Below are positions 8,322 through 17,872 of a stretch of 64,000 nt of DNA, piece by piece (the stretch's first letter is position 1; each line of letters starts with the position of its first letter). The position numbers and the translations under genes are program-made. The stretch is from Marinobacter daqiaonensis (GTDB lineage: Bacteria; Pseudomonadota; Gammaproteobacteria; Pseudomonadales; Oleiphilaceae), in the NCBI RefSeq assembly GCF_900115285.1, contig NZ_FOYW01000002.1, positions 124,001 through 188,000 on the forward strand, given 5' to 3'. Under the pieces are notes generated by a model. The model searched no databases and was not told the origin of the DNA. It saw only the letters and a list, made by a program, of their open reading frames with translations.

Positions 8322-10063
8322 AGGTCGTCGACACCCAGCCGGTCGAGGGTTTCCAGCAGCAGTTCGTGGTCCGGATCGTCATCCAGGGCCCGCCTCCAGA
8401 CCACCCGGGCCTGGGATTCCTGGCCGAGGGACCAGAGTACCTCACCGTAGTGAGCGGCGATTTCCGGGTCCGGGTAAATCTCATAGGCACGGCGCAGGTA
8501 ATCCAGGGCTCCTTCTGCGTCGCCCTGCCTGTAGAGGACCCAGCCCATGCTGTCGAGGATGGCCGGGCTGTCCGGGTCCATGGCCAGGGCTTCCTCTATG
8601 TATTGCCGGGCTTCCTCCAGCCGGTCGGTGTTCACGGTGAGGATATACCCCAGGGCATTAAGGGCCGTCGGATCTTCTGGCTGCTTCTCGATCATGGCTC
8701 GAAGGTCGGCTTCGGCCTGGTCAATGCTGCCCAGCCGTTCGTGAATCATGGCGCGGGCGTACAGCAGACTCTGATTGCCGGGATGTTCCGCCAGGGCCTG
8801 GTTGGCAGACTCCAGGGCGAGATCGTAAAGACCCTCCTCCTGCAGCAGATTGACCTCGATCAGCCACAGGCTTGCGGCGTCTTCCGGGCTCTCCTGGCGA
8901 ATGGCGCGAAGGTGCTCGACAGCCGACATCGAGTCGCCTGTGTCGGCCCGTAATTGCGCCGCACGGGACAGCGCCGTGAAGTAGTGGCTGCCCCCGGTGA
9001 CCTGTTCATACAGGGTGATGGCCCGGTCGGTATCTCCCTCCTGTTCAGCGATCTGACCAAGGTAGTAGAGGGCCTGGTTACTGTGCTGACCCTGTTCGGC
9101 GAGCTGACGGAGCTGGGTCCTGGCGAGTTCCAGTTCGTCATTTTCCAGGGCCACCAGTGCCCAGGAAAGCCGGAGGCCGTGGTTATTGGGGAAGCGCTCC
9201 ACCAGGCGGGAAAACTCGTCCTGGGCTGCCCGGAACTCGTTCTCGCTCACCAGCATGCGGGCATAGAGGATGCCCAGTTGCTGGTTCTCCGGGTAGCGCC
9301 GGGAGCTGGTCTGCAGGTGGCGTAATGCCTTGTCAGTGCGGCCGGTTTCGTGCAGCAGCTCCCCGTACAGCACCAGCGCGGGCTGGAAGTCCCGCTCCTG
9401 ATCCAGCAAGGGTTCGAGGGTATCAAGGGCCTTCTGGGGCTGGCCGGTTATGTGCTGGAGGAGGGCGTGGCTGTAGCGGATTTCCGGATTGTCCGGATAA
9501 CGCGCCTGCAGCTCCTCGAACAGACGTAACAGTTCCTGTTGCTGCTCCATGGGAAGGCGCGAGCCCATGGCGGCCAGGCTGTCGAAGTCGGCATCACCGC
9601 CCAGGCGAACGATTTCTTCCAGGTGGCGGAGGGTATCTTCCAGCCGGCCGTCCCGCAGGGACTGGATTGCTGATGCACGGTGAGCCGCCTGACTGTCCGG
9701 CGCGACATCAATCCAGGTCTGGGTCAGGGTGCGCAGTGCGCTCTCGCTGTTCAGGGATTCGGCTATCAACAGGGCGCGGCGAATCACACCGGGATCCCGT
9801 GTCTGTTTCGCCGCTTCGACATAGTTGCCAAGAGTAACGTCATACTGGCCACGCTGGGCCGCGATCTCGCCGACCAGAAGCAGGTAAAGCTCTTCGGGCC
9901 GGAAGGATTCCGTTGGCGGTGGTTCGCTGGCGACCGGAGTGACCTTGTCGACGGAGGGCTCATCACTGGCGGGCCTGGTGGTTTCCACCTCGTTCTGGCT
10001 GAGGCTGGCGCAGCCAGTGAATGCGAGCAGGCCGATGGCGAGAAACAGGGCTTTTCTTGGCAT
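8318..10063 (-). CDS. Tetratricopeptide-repeat lipoprotein
   Basis: 581 residues from ATG 10063, which has an AGGAAG ribosome-binding site; the ORF extends 28 codons upstream without support. A lipoprotein signal peptide ends at C18 (LLAFTGCAS). The rest is helical TPR repeats, e.g. LALYGELLHETGRTDKALRHL-like units around residues 220-250 and clear motifs near 480-560 (LNALGYILTVNTDRLEEA, LDSMGWVLYRQGDAEGAL). It overlaps lolB by 4 bp. The conserved position upstream of lolB suggests a cell-envelope role, possibly as an assembly scaffold, but the partner is not known from the sequence. Confidence 0.88.
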   Translation of the reverse strand: MPRKALFLAIGLLAFTGCASLSQNEVETTRPASDEPSVDKVTPVASEPPPTESFRPEELYLLLVGEIAAQRGQYDVTLGNYVEAAKQTRDPGVIRRALLIAESLNSESALRTLTQTWIDVAPDSQAAHRASAIQSLRDGRLEDTLRHLEEIVRLGGDADFDSLAAMGSRLPMEQQQELLRLFEELQARYPDNPEIRYSHALLQHITGQPQKALDTLEPLLDQERDFQPALVLYGELLHETGRTDKALRHLQTSSRRYPENQQLGILYARMLVSENEFRAAQDEFSRLVERFPNNHGLRLSWALVALENDELELARTQLRQLAEQGQHSNQALYYLGQIAEQEGDTDRAITLYEQVTGGSHYFTALSRAAQLRADTGDSMSAVEHLRAIRQESPEDAASLWLIEVNLLQEEGLYDLALESANQALAEHPGNQSLLYARAMIHERLGSIDQAEADLRAMIEKQPEDPTALNALGYILTVNTDRLEEARQYIEEALAMDPDSPAILDSMGWVLYRQGDAEGALDYLRRAYEIYPDPEIAAHYGEVLWSLGQESQARVVWRRALDDDPDHELLLETLDRLGVDDL

Positions 10064-10314
10064 TGGACTTCCTGACGTAGAGGGCAAGGACACGATGCCT
10101 GTGCCGATGGTGGCTCTATGATGGCATAAGCCGTGGGCGCTGCCCAAGTGATCCCGCCCCCCGTCGATGCGCCATGTGAATGAATACTCGGTAATTCCTG
10201 AGGGAATACCTGATGTGGCGGGTGGTAGTTGCCGGGCTGCGCCGCTAAAATAGCGGATTAAATATTCGTCAAATCCTGTTCGCGGTATCGGGCGCCGGAG
10301 TCAACTCGTAAACT

Positions 10315-11607
10315 ATGGCATTGATCACACTGGGTATTAACCACCGCACGGCGCCGCTGGAGATCCGCGAGCGGGTCGCTTTCACGCCGGAGCGGATGCC
10401 TGACGCCTTTCGTGAGCTGCGGATGGCGACGGGCACCAGTGAGGCTGCGATCCTCTCCACCTGTAATCGTACCGAGCTGTACCTTGCCGGGGACGATGAC
10501 TGTGCCCCCGCGGTTCTGCGCTGGCTGGCGGGTTTTCATCAGGTGGCGCCAGCGGACCTGGAGAACTCCATCTACGTCTACCGGGACAGTGAAGCGGTAC
10601 GACACATGATGCGGGTAGCGGCCGGGCTCGACTCCATGGTGCTGGGTGAGCCCCAGATATTCGGTCAGCTCAAGGATGCCTACTCTCTGGCGCGGGAACA
10701 TGGCTCCAGCGGTTCGTTTCTGTCGCGGCTGTTCGAACATACTTTCTCTGTGGCCAAGCGGGTCCGTACTGAAACCGCCATTGGGGAGAACCCGGTATCG
10801 GTAGCCTACGCCGCGGTCAACATGGCCCACCATATTTTTTCGGATCTTTCCCGTAACCGGGCCCTGCTGATCGGCGCCGGCAAGACCATAGAACTGGTGG
10901 CCCGGCATCTGGCCGATGCGGGAGTGAAGGATTTCGTGGTGGCCAATCGCACCGTCGAACGTGCCCAGGCCCTGGCGGAAACCCACGGTGGCCGGGGCAT
11001 CGTCCTTTCGGAGATTCCCGACTATCTGGCGGATGTGGACATCGTTATCTCCTCCACGGCCAGCCCGCTGCCCATACTGGGCAAGGGCGCCGTGGAGCGG
11101 GCCCTGAAGAAACGCAAACATCGTCCCTACTTCATGGTGGACATTGCCGTCCCCCGGGATATCGAGCCGGAAGTGTCGAAACTGGACGACGTCTACCTGT
11201 ATACCGTGGATGACCTGCGGCATGTCATCGAAGAGAACCTCCGCTCCCGGGAGGGGGCCGCACGTGAAGCGGAAAACCTGATCATTGCGGGCACCCAGGA
11301 CTTTCTGGGCCAGATCCGCGCCCTGGACGCGGTGTCCACCCTCAAGCAGTTCCGCCAGCGGGCAGAAACCCTGCGGGATGTGGAAGTGGCGAGGGCAATG
11401 CGGGCTCTGAACAGCGGTAATGATCCGGAAACCGTGTTGCGCAGCCTCGCCCGGGGCCTGACCAACAAATTACTGCATGAACCCTCGGTACAGGTTCGCA
11501 AGGCCTCCGCCGAGGGCCGTCCGGAAGTGGCGCAGTGGCTGCGGGAGCTGCATCAGCTCGAAGCCCTCGACCCCCAGGACACACCCATCACACTGGAAAA
11601 ACTATGA
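10315..11607 (+). CDS. hemA: Glutamyl-tRNA reductase
   Basis: First committed enzyme of C5-pathway haem synthesis; reduces Glu-tRNA to glutamate-1-semialdehyde with NADPH. The catalytic cysteine is C50 in STCNRTELY. The N-terminal [15 protein letters not shown], the [20 protein letters not shown] signature and an NADPH-binding [16 protein letters not shown] are intact. At 430 residues it has the expected length. It starts an operon with prfA and prmC: its stop overlaps the prfA start (ATGA). It is divergent from the TPR-lolB block, with about 250 bp between. Confidence 0.96.
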   Translation: MALITLGINHRTAPLEIRERVAFTPERMPDAFRELRMATGTSEAAILSTCNRTELYLAGDDDCAPAVLRWLAGFHQVAPADLENSIYVYRDSEAVRHMMRVAAGLDSMVLGEPQIFGQLKDAYSLAREHGSSGSFLSRLFEHTFSVAKRVRTETAIGENPVSVAYAAVNMAHHIFSDLSRNRALLIGAGKTIELVARHLADAGVKDFVVANRTVERAQALAETHGGRGIVLSEIPDYLADVDIVISSTASPLPILGKGAVERALKKRKHRPYFMVDIAVPRDIEPEVSKLDDVYLYTVDDLRHVIEENLRSREGAAREAENLIIAGTQDFLGQIRALDAVSTLKQFRQRAETLRDVEVARAMRALNSGNDPETVLRSLARGLTNKLLHEPSVQVRKASAEGRPEVAQWLRELHQLEALDPQDTPITLEKL

Positions 11608-12689
11608 AAGCATCCATTCAGGCCCGCCTCGAGCAGCTGGTTGACCGCTTCGAGGAAGTCAGCGCATTGCTGAGTGACCAGGGCGTGATTGCGGACCAGA
11701 AAAAATTTCGCGAGCTGTCCAAGGAGTTTGCCGAGATCGAGCCCATCGTTCGTTGTTTCCAGGCCTGGCGCCAGACCCTGGACGATATGGAAACCGCGCG
11801 GCAGTTGGCCCGGGAAGGGGATGCCGACATGCGGGAGATGGCGGAAGAGGAGCTGGAGATTGCCCGCCGGAAGCAGGAGGAGCTTGACGAGGAATTGCAG
11901 CGCCTGATGCTGCCAAAGGACCCTGATGACAGCAAGAACGTGTTCCTGGAAATCCGGGCCGGCACCGGTGGTGACGAGGCCGCCCTGTTTGCTGGCGATC
12001 TTTTTCGCATGTACACCCGCTACGCCGAGACACGCCGCTGGCAGGTGGAGGTGATCAGTGCGAGCGAGGGTGAACACGGTGGTTTCAAGGAGGTTATCAG
12101 CCGCCTGAGCGGTGAGAATGTCTACGGCGCCCTCAAGTTCGAATCCGGCGCCCACCGGGTCCAGCGGGTCCCGGAAACCGAGTCCCAGGGCCGCATCCAT
12201 ACCTCTGCCTGTACCGTGGCCGTGATGCCTGAGGCGGATGAGGCCGAAGCCATCGAGATCAGCAAGGCTGACTTGCGGGTGGATACCTTCCGCGCTTCCG
12301 GTGCCGGAGGTCAGCACGTCAACAAGACGGACTCCGCCATCCGTATCACTCACATCCCCAGCGGCATTGTGGTGGAATGCCAGGAAGAGCGTTCCCAGCA
12401 CAAGAACCGGGCCAAGGCCATGAGTTTCCTGCAGTCGCGACTGAAGAACATGGAGGCGGAGAAGCAGGCCCAGTCCCAGGCGGCAGCCCGCAAGAGCCTG
12501 GTGGGAAGTGGCGATAGATCCGAGCGTATCCGCACCTACAATTTCCCCCAGGGGCGGGTGACCGACCATCGCATCAACCTGACACTGTACAAGCTGGATG
12601 AGGTGATTACCGGGGATCTGGACGCCGTGATCGTTCCGCTCCAACAGGAACACCAGGCCGACCTGCTGGCCAGCCTATCGGATGAGTGA
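11604..12689 (+). CDS. prfA: Peptide chain release factor 1
   Basis: Recognises UAA and UAG and triggers peptide release. The start ATG overlaps the hemA stop; a longer frame begins inside hemA and is rejected. 361 residues. The GGQ hydrolysis motif is at 235-237 ([18 protein letters not shown]), and the RF1 anticodon-mimic region lies around residues 180-200 ([18 protein letters not shown]). The stop overlaps prmC by 8 bp. PrmC methylates the GGQ glutamine, so the overlap couples enzyme and substrate. Confidence 0.96.
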   Translation: MKASIQARLEQLVDRFEEVSALLSDQGVIADQKKFRELSKEFAEIEPIVRCFQAWRQTLDDMETARQLAREGDADMREMAEEELEIARRKQEELDEELQRLMLPKDPDDSKNVFLEIRAGTGGDEAALFAGDLFRMYTRYAETRRWQVEVISASEGEHGGFKEVISRLSGENVYGALKFESGAHRVQRVPETESQGRIHTSACTVAVMPEADEAEAIEISKADLRVDTFRASGAGGQHVNKTDSAIRITHIPSGIVVECQEERSQHKNRAKAMSFLQSRLKNMEAEKQAQSQAAARKSLVGSGDRSERIRTYNFPQGRVTDHRINLTLYKLDEVITGDLDAVIVPLQQEHQADLLASLSDE

Positions 12690-13521
12690 GCAGCCACTTA
12701 CCTGTGAGCAAGCGCTGGCGGAAGCCGGTGCACGCATTGGCGGTGAATCCCCGCGGCTGGATGCCGAGATACTCCTGACGGAGGTCACTGGCTGGTCCCG
12801 CACCCGGTTCCGGGCCTTTCCCGAGGCCGTGCTGGAACCCGCCCAAGTGACCCGGTACCGGCAACTGGTGGAGCGACGCGGCAGTGGAGAGCCAGTGGCC
12901 CATATTCTCGGCCACCAGGATTTCTGGACGCTGTCCCTGGAGGTCACCCCCGACACCCTGATTCCCCGACCGGATACCGAATGCCTGGTGGAAACCGCAC
13001 TCTCGCTACCCATGCCGGAGCGGGCCAGGGTTATCGATCTGGGCACGGGCACGGGCGCCATTGCCCTGGCTCTGCTCAGCGAACGCCCCGGATGGCAGGT
13101 CCAGGCGACCGACCTCATTCTTGAGGCCGTCGCCCTGGCCCGCCGTAATGCCCAGCGCTGTGAATTACTCCTGACCGTGATCCGGAGCAACTGGTTCGAG
13201 AGCCTGGAGCGCCAGCGGTTTGATCTGATTGTTTCCAACCCTCCCTATATAGAAGAAAACGACCATCACCTCGAGGAAGGGGATGTCCGCCACGAACCGG
13301 ATTCCGCGCTGGTATCCGGCCCGGATGGCCTTGACGCCCTCCGCCACCTCATTCAGGAAAGTCAGCACTGGCTGACCCCCGGAGGCTGGCTGCTGCTGGA
13401 ACACGGTTACAATCAGGGCGAGGCGGTGCGTTTGCTGTTCCGGTCCGAGGGGTACTCTAATGTCGAGACCCGGAAGGATTATGGTGGTAACGAGCGCCTG
13501 ACGCTTGGCCGGTGGCACTGA
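12682..13521 (+). CDS. prmC: Release factor glutamine methyltransferase
   Basis: SAM-dependent enzyme that N5-methylates the GGQ glutamine of RF1 and RF2, both of which are encoded in this window. The N-terminal helical domain (to about residue 75) is followed by a Rossmann domain with [16 protein letters not shown] (residues 116-131) and the catalytic NPPY at 186-189. 279 residues. It overlaps prfA by 8 bp. Downstream, a ~185-bp nested palindrome separates it from moeB, an interruption of an otherwise tightly packed operon. Confidence 0.95.
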   Translation: MSEQPLTCEQALAEAGARIGGESPRLDAEILLTEVTGWSRTRFRAFPEAVLEPAQVTRYRQLVERRGSGEPVAHILGHQDFWTLSLEVTPDTLIPRPDTECLVETALSLPMPERARVIDLGTGTGAIALALLSERPGWQVQATDLILEAVALARRNAQRCELLLTVIRSNWFESLERQRFDLIVSNPPYIEENDHHLEEGDVRHEPDSALVSGPDGLDALRHLIQESQHWLTPGGWLLLEHGYNQGEAVRLLFRSEGYSNVETRKDYGGNERLTLGRWH

Positions 13522-13525
13522 TTTT

Positions 13526-13710
13526 TTTGCCACGGAAACCACGGAAGTACACGGAAAAAAGAAAACGAAAAAAGAACTGGTCACGGACAGCACGGACAAA
13601 GACAGAAGATTTCTTAAAGGATTAAATCATTTCGTCCGTGCCGGTTCGTGAGTGTCCTTGATACAGATTTCTTTCTATTTTCCGTGTACTTCCGTGGATT
13701 CCGTGGCTAA
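13526..13710. repeat. Nested palindrome with CACGGAA-type iterated units (copy 1)
   Basis: The outer arms, 13526-13565 and 13671-13710, match in inverted orientation at 36 of 40 positions by my count. Each arm holds three tandem units (GCCACGGAA, ACCACGGAA, GTACACGGAA) then an A-rich run. Inside lies a second inverted pair with a different unit, CACGGAC (TCACGGACAGCACGGAC near 13581 against GTCCGTGCCGG...CGTGA near 13634-13650). A small core with GATTT/AAATC arms sits at the centre. It fills the gap between prmC and moeB. No ORF of substance and no transposase lie nearby. Confidence 0.85.
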
Positions 13711-13724
13711 CCAAGGGTTTTGAA

Positions 13725-14468
13725 ATGCTTAACGACAATGAACTTCTGCGATACAGCCGCCAGCTGCTCCTTCCCCGGTTTGATGTTGAAGGCCAGCTGG
13801 CTCTCAAGAAGGCCCGGGTGCTGGTGGTTGGTTGTGGCGGCCTGGGCTGCCCCGTGGCCCTGTACCTGGGCGCGGCTGGTGTTGGCGGGCTGGTTCTGGC
13901 GGACAATGATGAGGTGGAGCTGGCAAACCTTCAGCGCCAGATTGCGTTTGACCATAATGCACTTGGTCATTCCAAGGCCGAGGCCCTGACGGATCGTGTT
14001 CGCGCGATTAACCCGGACATCTCGGTCACCTTCAGAGAGCAAAGACTGGAAGGCGAGGCGCTGGCGGAGGCGGTTTCCGACGTGGACCTGGTCCTGGACT
14101 GCACCGACAACTTCAATACCCGCTTCGCCCTCAACCGGGCCTGCGTCAGCGCGAGAATACCGCTGGTGTCCGGTGCTGCCATTCGTGGGGAAGGGCAGGT
14201 GTCGGTGTTCGATTCCCGGAACGAGGCCAGTCCCTGTTACCACTGTCTTTACCCGGAGCAGGGCAATGAAGACCTGACCTGTTCGGAGGCTGGCGTGATC
14301 GGCCCGTTGGTGGGCATGATAGGCACTACTCAGGCCATGGAGGCCATCAAGGTAATTTCCGGCAAGGGCCGGCCCCTGGTGGGTCGCCTGCTGATTCTGG
14401 ATGCCTGGCAGATGGAGTGGCGGGAAATGAAGCTGGCGCGGGATCCGGATTGTCAGGTATGCGGTTAG
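13725..14468 (+). CDS. moeB: Molybdopterin-synthase adenylyltransferase (MoeB/ThiF family)
   Basis: E1-like enzyme that adenylates the C-terminal glycine of MoaD. The ATP-binding GCGGLGCPVALYLG begins at residue 36, the arginine region NLQRQIAF follows, and DCTDNFNTR is at about 125-133. Structural zinc cysteines are C171/C174 (CYHC) and C243/C246 (CQVC). 247 residues. Sitting after hemA-prfA-prmC, it is most likely MoeB; a ThiF role in thiamine synthesis cannot be ruled out from sequence alone. Confidence 0.88.
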   Translation: MLNDNELLRYSRQLLLPRFDVEGQLALKKARVLVVGCGGLGCPVALYLGAAGVGGLVLADNDEVELANLQRQIAFDHNALGHSKAEALTDRVRAINPDISVTFREQRLEGEALAEAVSDVDLVLDCTDNFNTRFALNRACVSARIPLVSGAAIRGEGQVSVFDSRNEASPCYHCLYPEQGNEDLTCSEAGVIGPLVGMIGTTQAMEAIKVISGKGRPLVGRLLILDAWQMEWREMKLARDPDCQVCG

Positions 14469-14524
14469 ATTATGCGTTGTCAGTTCTCCTCAAGGGCGTT
14501 CTGGAACAGAGGTTTTTTCTTCCT

Positions 14525-14840
14525 GCGAATAGCACCAATGTTAGAAAGCGCATGGAGTGAGACCTTTTTCCAGGACCGTCGAGCGCCAGGGATGGCGCTC
14601 GTCGAGCCCTACATGGACGTACTTGCGGGGCGTGTCCTGGAAAAAGGTATCGCTTCAGGTGCCAATCCCTCTGGGCATCAGTCCTGGAGGACTGTAAATC
14701 CGTGCCTGGGCCCGCAAGGCGATGCCCTTTTCCGGGACACGCCGTAAATCCATCCATGGAGGCTCTTCAAAAACGTCCCTGTTTTTGAAGGTCCCGGAAA
14801 AGGGCCTCACCTTACGTGCTTCGATCTTGGGTGCTATTCG
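14525..14840. repeat. Composite palindromic element: two inverted ~120-bp hairpin units
   Basis: The ends are the exact inverted 12-mers GCGAATAGCACC (14526-14537) and GGTGCTATTCGC (14829-14840). Unit A (14525-14650, read on the minus strand) and unit B (14721-14840, plus) are alignable along their length. Each contains a stem: in A, ACCTTTTTCCAGGAC/GTCCTGGAAAAAGGT; in B, GCCCTTTTCCGGGAC/GTCCCGGAAAAGGGC. Nested inside are further hairpins: GAGCGCCA/TGGCGCTC (14581-14600) in A and CTTCAAAAAC/GTTTTTGAAG (14765-14790) in B. A 70-bp centre carries CAGTCCT/AGGACTG. It fills the whole moeB-phrB gap (14469-14855) and has no credible ORF. Confidence 0.88.
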
Positions 14841-14855
14841 CTTTGAGATTTATTC

Positions 14856-16262
14856 TCACTTTTTCAGGGCTTGAAACCTTGCAATAGCCTCCTTCCGGCT
14901 CTCCTTGAGATCCACGATGGGCCGAGGGTAGCCCTTGGGAATCTCGCCACCTGCTCCAGGGTTGTGAATCCGCTTGTTGTCCAGCTTCTCCAGCTCTGGC
15001 ACCCAGCGGCGGATGAACTCTCCCTTTGGGTCGAACCGCTCACTCTGGGTCGCCGGGTTGAAGACCCGGAAGTAGGGTGCCGAGTCGGTGCCGGTGGAAG
15101 CGCTCCACTGCCAGCCCCCGTTATTCGAGGCAAGGAAGCCGTCCACCAGGTTGCCCATGAACCAGGCCTCGCCGTGGCGCCAGTCAATGAACAGGTTCTT
15201 GCTGAGGAACATGGCGGTGACCATTCGCAGGCGGTTGTGCATCCAGCCCGTTTCCCGCAGCTGGCGCATGGCTGCATCGACAATGGGAATGCCGGTACGG
15301 CCCTCCTTCCAGGCCTCGAAATGCTCTCCGGGCGGGTTCCAGTCCAACGCCTCGGTGTCCTCCTTGAACGCCCTGTGCATGGATACCCTGGGGTAGTGGT
15401 AAAGGATATTGATATAGAAGTCCCGCCAGGCGATTTCGGTGACCCAGGTGCTGAACCCCTCCTGATTGCCACCCTGGCCCTGAGCCTGTCTGGCCGCGAT
15501 CAGACACTGGCGGCCCGACAGCACGCCAATGGCAAGGTAAGGGGACAGCTGGCTGGTGCCGTCCACCGCGGGAAAGTCCCGCAGGCTGCTGTAGTCACCG
15601 CACCGCTCATCAAGGAAGCGCTCCAGTTGGTCATGGGCCGCCTGCTCACTGGGTGGCACCAGCAGCGGGGGCGGTGTGTCGAAACCGAGATCCGTGGCAC
15701 TCAGACCGTGTTTTTTCCAGGCGAACGCTTCGCCGTTCGGCTCCGGAACCGGGAAGAGGGTTGGGGATGTTTCGTCGATCCATTGCCGCCAGTTGCGGGC
15801 GAATGGCGTAAACACGGAATAGGGTTCGTTCCTGCCGGTGAGTATGGTGCCGACCGGCGCGACGGTCTGGTCCCGGTACTTGCTGACCCGGATGTCGGCC
15901 CGGCCAAGCTGTTCGCGGATACGCCGGTCGCGACGGCGCTCGTTGACGCCGTATTCTTCATTGAAGTGCACATGAGCGATGCCATGGTCCTGACAATGGG
16001 AAGCAATTTTGTCCTCACTGGCGGTAAAGTCGCCGCATTGAAGAATGTGCAGCACAATGCCAAGGTCCGCCAGCTGTTGTCCAAGGTCATCCAGATGGTC
16101 CAGGATGAGCTGCACCTTTGCCGGTGACCAGTCGTGTTCCGACCACTGGTCCGGTGTTATCAGGAAAACGGCCTGGACCGGCTCCTTCTGTTTGCAGGCG
16201 GCGGCGAGTGCAGGATTATCGGCGGTACGCAGATCATTGCGAAACCATACCAGTTGGGTCAT
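14856..16262 (-). CDS. phrB: Deoxyribodipyrimidine photolyase (CPD photolyase)
   Basis: Light-driven repair of cyclobutane pyrimidine dimers. The N-terminal antenna domain (MTQLVWFRNDLRTADNPAL) is followed by the FAD-binding domain with TEIAWRDFYINILYHYP, TGWMHNRLRMVTAMFLSKNL and the highly conserved NNGGWQWSASTGTDSAPYFRVFNP region. About 468 residues, the class I length. I take ATG 16262; an upstream in-frame TTG at 16280 has no better ribosome-binding site. It converges on moeB across the composite palindromic element. Confidence 0.94.
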   Translation of the reverse strand: MTQLVWFRNDLRTADNPALAAACKQKEPVQAVFLITPDQWSEHDWSPAKVQLILDHLDDLGQQLADLGIVLHILQCGDFTASEDKIASHCQDHGIAHVHFNEEYGVNERRRDRRIREQLGRADIRVSKYRDQTVAPVGTILTGRNEPYSVFTPFARNWRQWIDETSPTLFPVPEPNGEAFAWKKHGLSATDLGFDTPPPLLVPPSEQAAHDQLERFLDERCGDYSSLRDFPAVDGTSQLSPYLAIGVLSGRQCLIAARQAQGQGGNQEGFSTWVTEIAWRDFYINILYHYPRVSMHRAFKEDTEALDWNPPGEHFEAWKEGRTGIPIVDAAMRQLRETGWMHNRLRMVTAMFLSKNLFIDWRHGEAWFMGNLVDGFLASNNGGWQWSASTGTDSAPYFRVFNPATQSERFDPKGEFIRRWVPELEKLDNKRIHNPGAGGEIPKGYPRPIVDLKESRKEAIARFQALKK

Positions 16263-16478
16263 GAAAAGGCCCCGGGACAAGTGTTAATTCTAAATGGGTT
16301 TGTTAGCGTCGCTGCTTATATTCGCTGGTGCTGCCAGCCTGGATTATAGTAAGTGTATATCGGCAATAAGAATCTTCGTTGGCAATTATGCGTATTGAGC
16401 GCATTGGCATTGCCCCCTCTAATGCGCCCTGTTTTTACGCGTTGGCGCAGCCCGAATCGTCCGACAAGGAGCCAAAGC

Positions 16479-16970
16479 ATGCCCGGAAACGTTCCAACCA
16501 AACAGGCGCCTGGTGAAGGTGTGGCGGAACGAGTCGCTCTCGGCTGGAGAGAATGGCTCGCACTGCCGGATCTGGACATCCCTCTGCTCAAGGCTAAAGT
16601 GGATACCGGCGCCCGCACTTCCTGTCTGCACACCTTCCGAACCGAGCCCTATACCGTGGACGGACAAAGGAGAGTGAAGTTCTGGGTACATCCGAAACAG
16701 AACGACCTTCAGGAAGTGGCGGAATGCGATGCCGCTGTGATCGACGAACGCTCGGTAACGGATTCCGGTGGCCACAAGGAATTGCGACTGGTGATTGAGA
16801 CCCGGGTGATGGTGGGCGACCAGATCTGGCCCATCGAGATGACACTGACGAATCGCGACACCATGCGGTTTCGCATGCTACTTGGACGCACGGCCATGGC
16901 CGGACGTTGCACCGTATTACCTGAAGCCTCCTACCTGGCCGGAGATCCGGCACTAAGGACTGAAGAATGA
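16479..16970 (+). CDS. rimB: RimK-associated retropepsin-like protease (Zn_protease family, RimB type)
   Basis: 163 residues from ATG 16479, preceded by AAGGAG; the frame is open further upstream without support. It carries [13 protein letters not shown] with D42-T-G-A, the aspartic-protease-like motif of the family usually labelled 'ATP-dependent zinc protease'. A second conserved stretch is [12 protein letters not shown] near the C-terminus. In pseudomonads the RimB protease works with RimK on ribosomal protein S6; by analogy this one may trim or regulate RimK products. The stop overlaps the rimK start by 4 bp (ATGA). Confidence 0.85.
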   Translation: MPGNVPTKQAPGEGVAERVALGWREWLALPDLDIPLLKAKVDTGARTSCLHTFRTEPYTVDGQRRVKFWVHPKQNDLQEVAECDAAVIDERSVTDSGGHKELRLVIETRVMVGDQIWPIEMTLTNRDTMRFRMLLGRTAMAGRCTVLPEASYLAGDPALRTEE

Positions 16971-17872
16971 AGATAGCGATTCTCTCCCGTAACAGGCACC
17001 TGTATTCGACTCGTCGCCTGGTGGAAGAGGGTATCAACCGGGGCCATGAGGTGCGGGTGGTTGACGCGCTGCACTGTTCCATGAACATCACGTCCGCCAA
17101 GCCCCAGATCCACTACCACGAAGAAATCCTGGAAGACTTCGATGTAGTGATCCCCCGGATCGGCGCCTCGGTGACTTTTTACGGCACGGCGGTACTGCGT
17201 CAGTTCGAAATGATGGGTGTATTCCCGGTGAACGAATCCGTGGCCATTACCCGCTCCCGGGATAAGTTACGCTCGCTGCAGCTGCTGGCCCGTAAGGGGG
17301 TTGGCATGCCTGTAACCGGTTTTGCCAACAAGCCGGACAACGTGCCGGAGCTGCTGAAGATGGTGGGCGGCGCTCCGGTGGTGATCAAGTTGTTGCAGGG
17401 CACCCAGGGCATCGGCGTGGTGCTTGCGGAGACCCGCAAGGCGGCGGAAAGCGTCATTGAAGCCTTTATGGGCCTCAAGGCGGACATTCTGGTGCAGGAG
17501 TTCATCAAGGAAGCCGGTGGCGCCGACATCCGCTGCTTCGTTATTGGCGACAAGGTGATTGCCGCCATGAAGCGCCAGGGCGCGGAAGGAGAGTTTCGTT
17601 CCAACCTGCACCGTGGCGGTACCGCATCACTGATCCGGATTACTCCGGAAGAGCGCCGCACCGCCATTACGGCGGCCAAGTCCATGGGGCTCAATGTGGC
17701 CGGCGTTGATCTGCTGCGCTCCAGCCGTGGGCCGCTGGTCATGGAAGTCAACTCGTCTCCCGGTCTGGAAGGTATCGAAAATGCTACCGGCAAGAACGTG
17801 GCGGGAATGATCATCAGCTGGACCGAACGCAATCAGCAACCCTGGAAAACCAAGACAAAAGGAAGAGGTTAG
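16967..17872 (+). CDS. rimK: ATP-grasp ligase RimK (ribosomal protein S6 glutamate ligase)
   Basis: ATP-grasp enzyme that adds glutamates to the C-terminus of ribosomal protein S6; some homologues also make poly-glutamate. The N-terminal [16 protein letters not shown] and [11 protein letters not shown] regions and the ATP-grasp core ([61 protein letters not shown]) are all complete. 301 residues against 300 in E. coli. It is translationally coupled to rimB upstream, and its stop shares a base with the GTG of the next gene. Confidence 0.95.
   Translation: MKIAILSRNRHLYSTRRLVEEGINRGHEVRVVDALHCSMNITSAKPQIHYHEEILEDFDVVIPRIGASVTFYGTAVLRQFEMMGVFPVNESVAITRSRDKLRSLQLLARKGVGMPVTGFANKPDNVPELLKMVGGAPVVIKLLQGTQGIGVVLAETRKAAESVIEAFMGLKADILVQEFIKEAGGADIRCFVIGDKVIAAMKRQGAEGEFRSNLHRGGTASLIRITPEERRTAITAAKSMGLNVAGVDLLRSSRGPLVMEVNSSPGLEGIENATGKNVAGMIISWTERNQQPWKTKTKGRG

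Noticed and set aside
11553..12653. 366-codon minus-strand frame opposite prfA
   Set aside because: Shadow frame; prfA is complete and lies in a coupled operon.
13526..13710. CRISPR-like array of short repeats
   Set aside because: Units are 9-10 bp, directly adjacent, with no unique spacers of even length, and they form inverted arms; no cas genes are present.
14470..14757. Small ORFs on both strands in the moeB-phrB gap
   Set aside because: They fall wholly in the palindromic element and change with its repeat structure; no ribosome-binding site or family resemblance.
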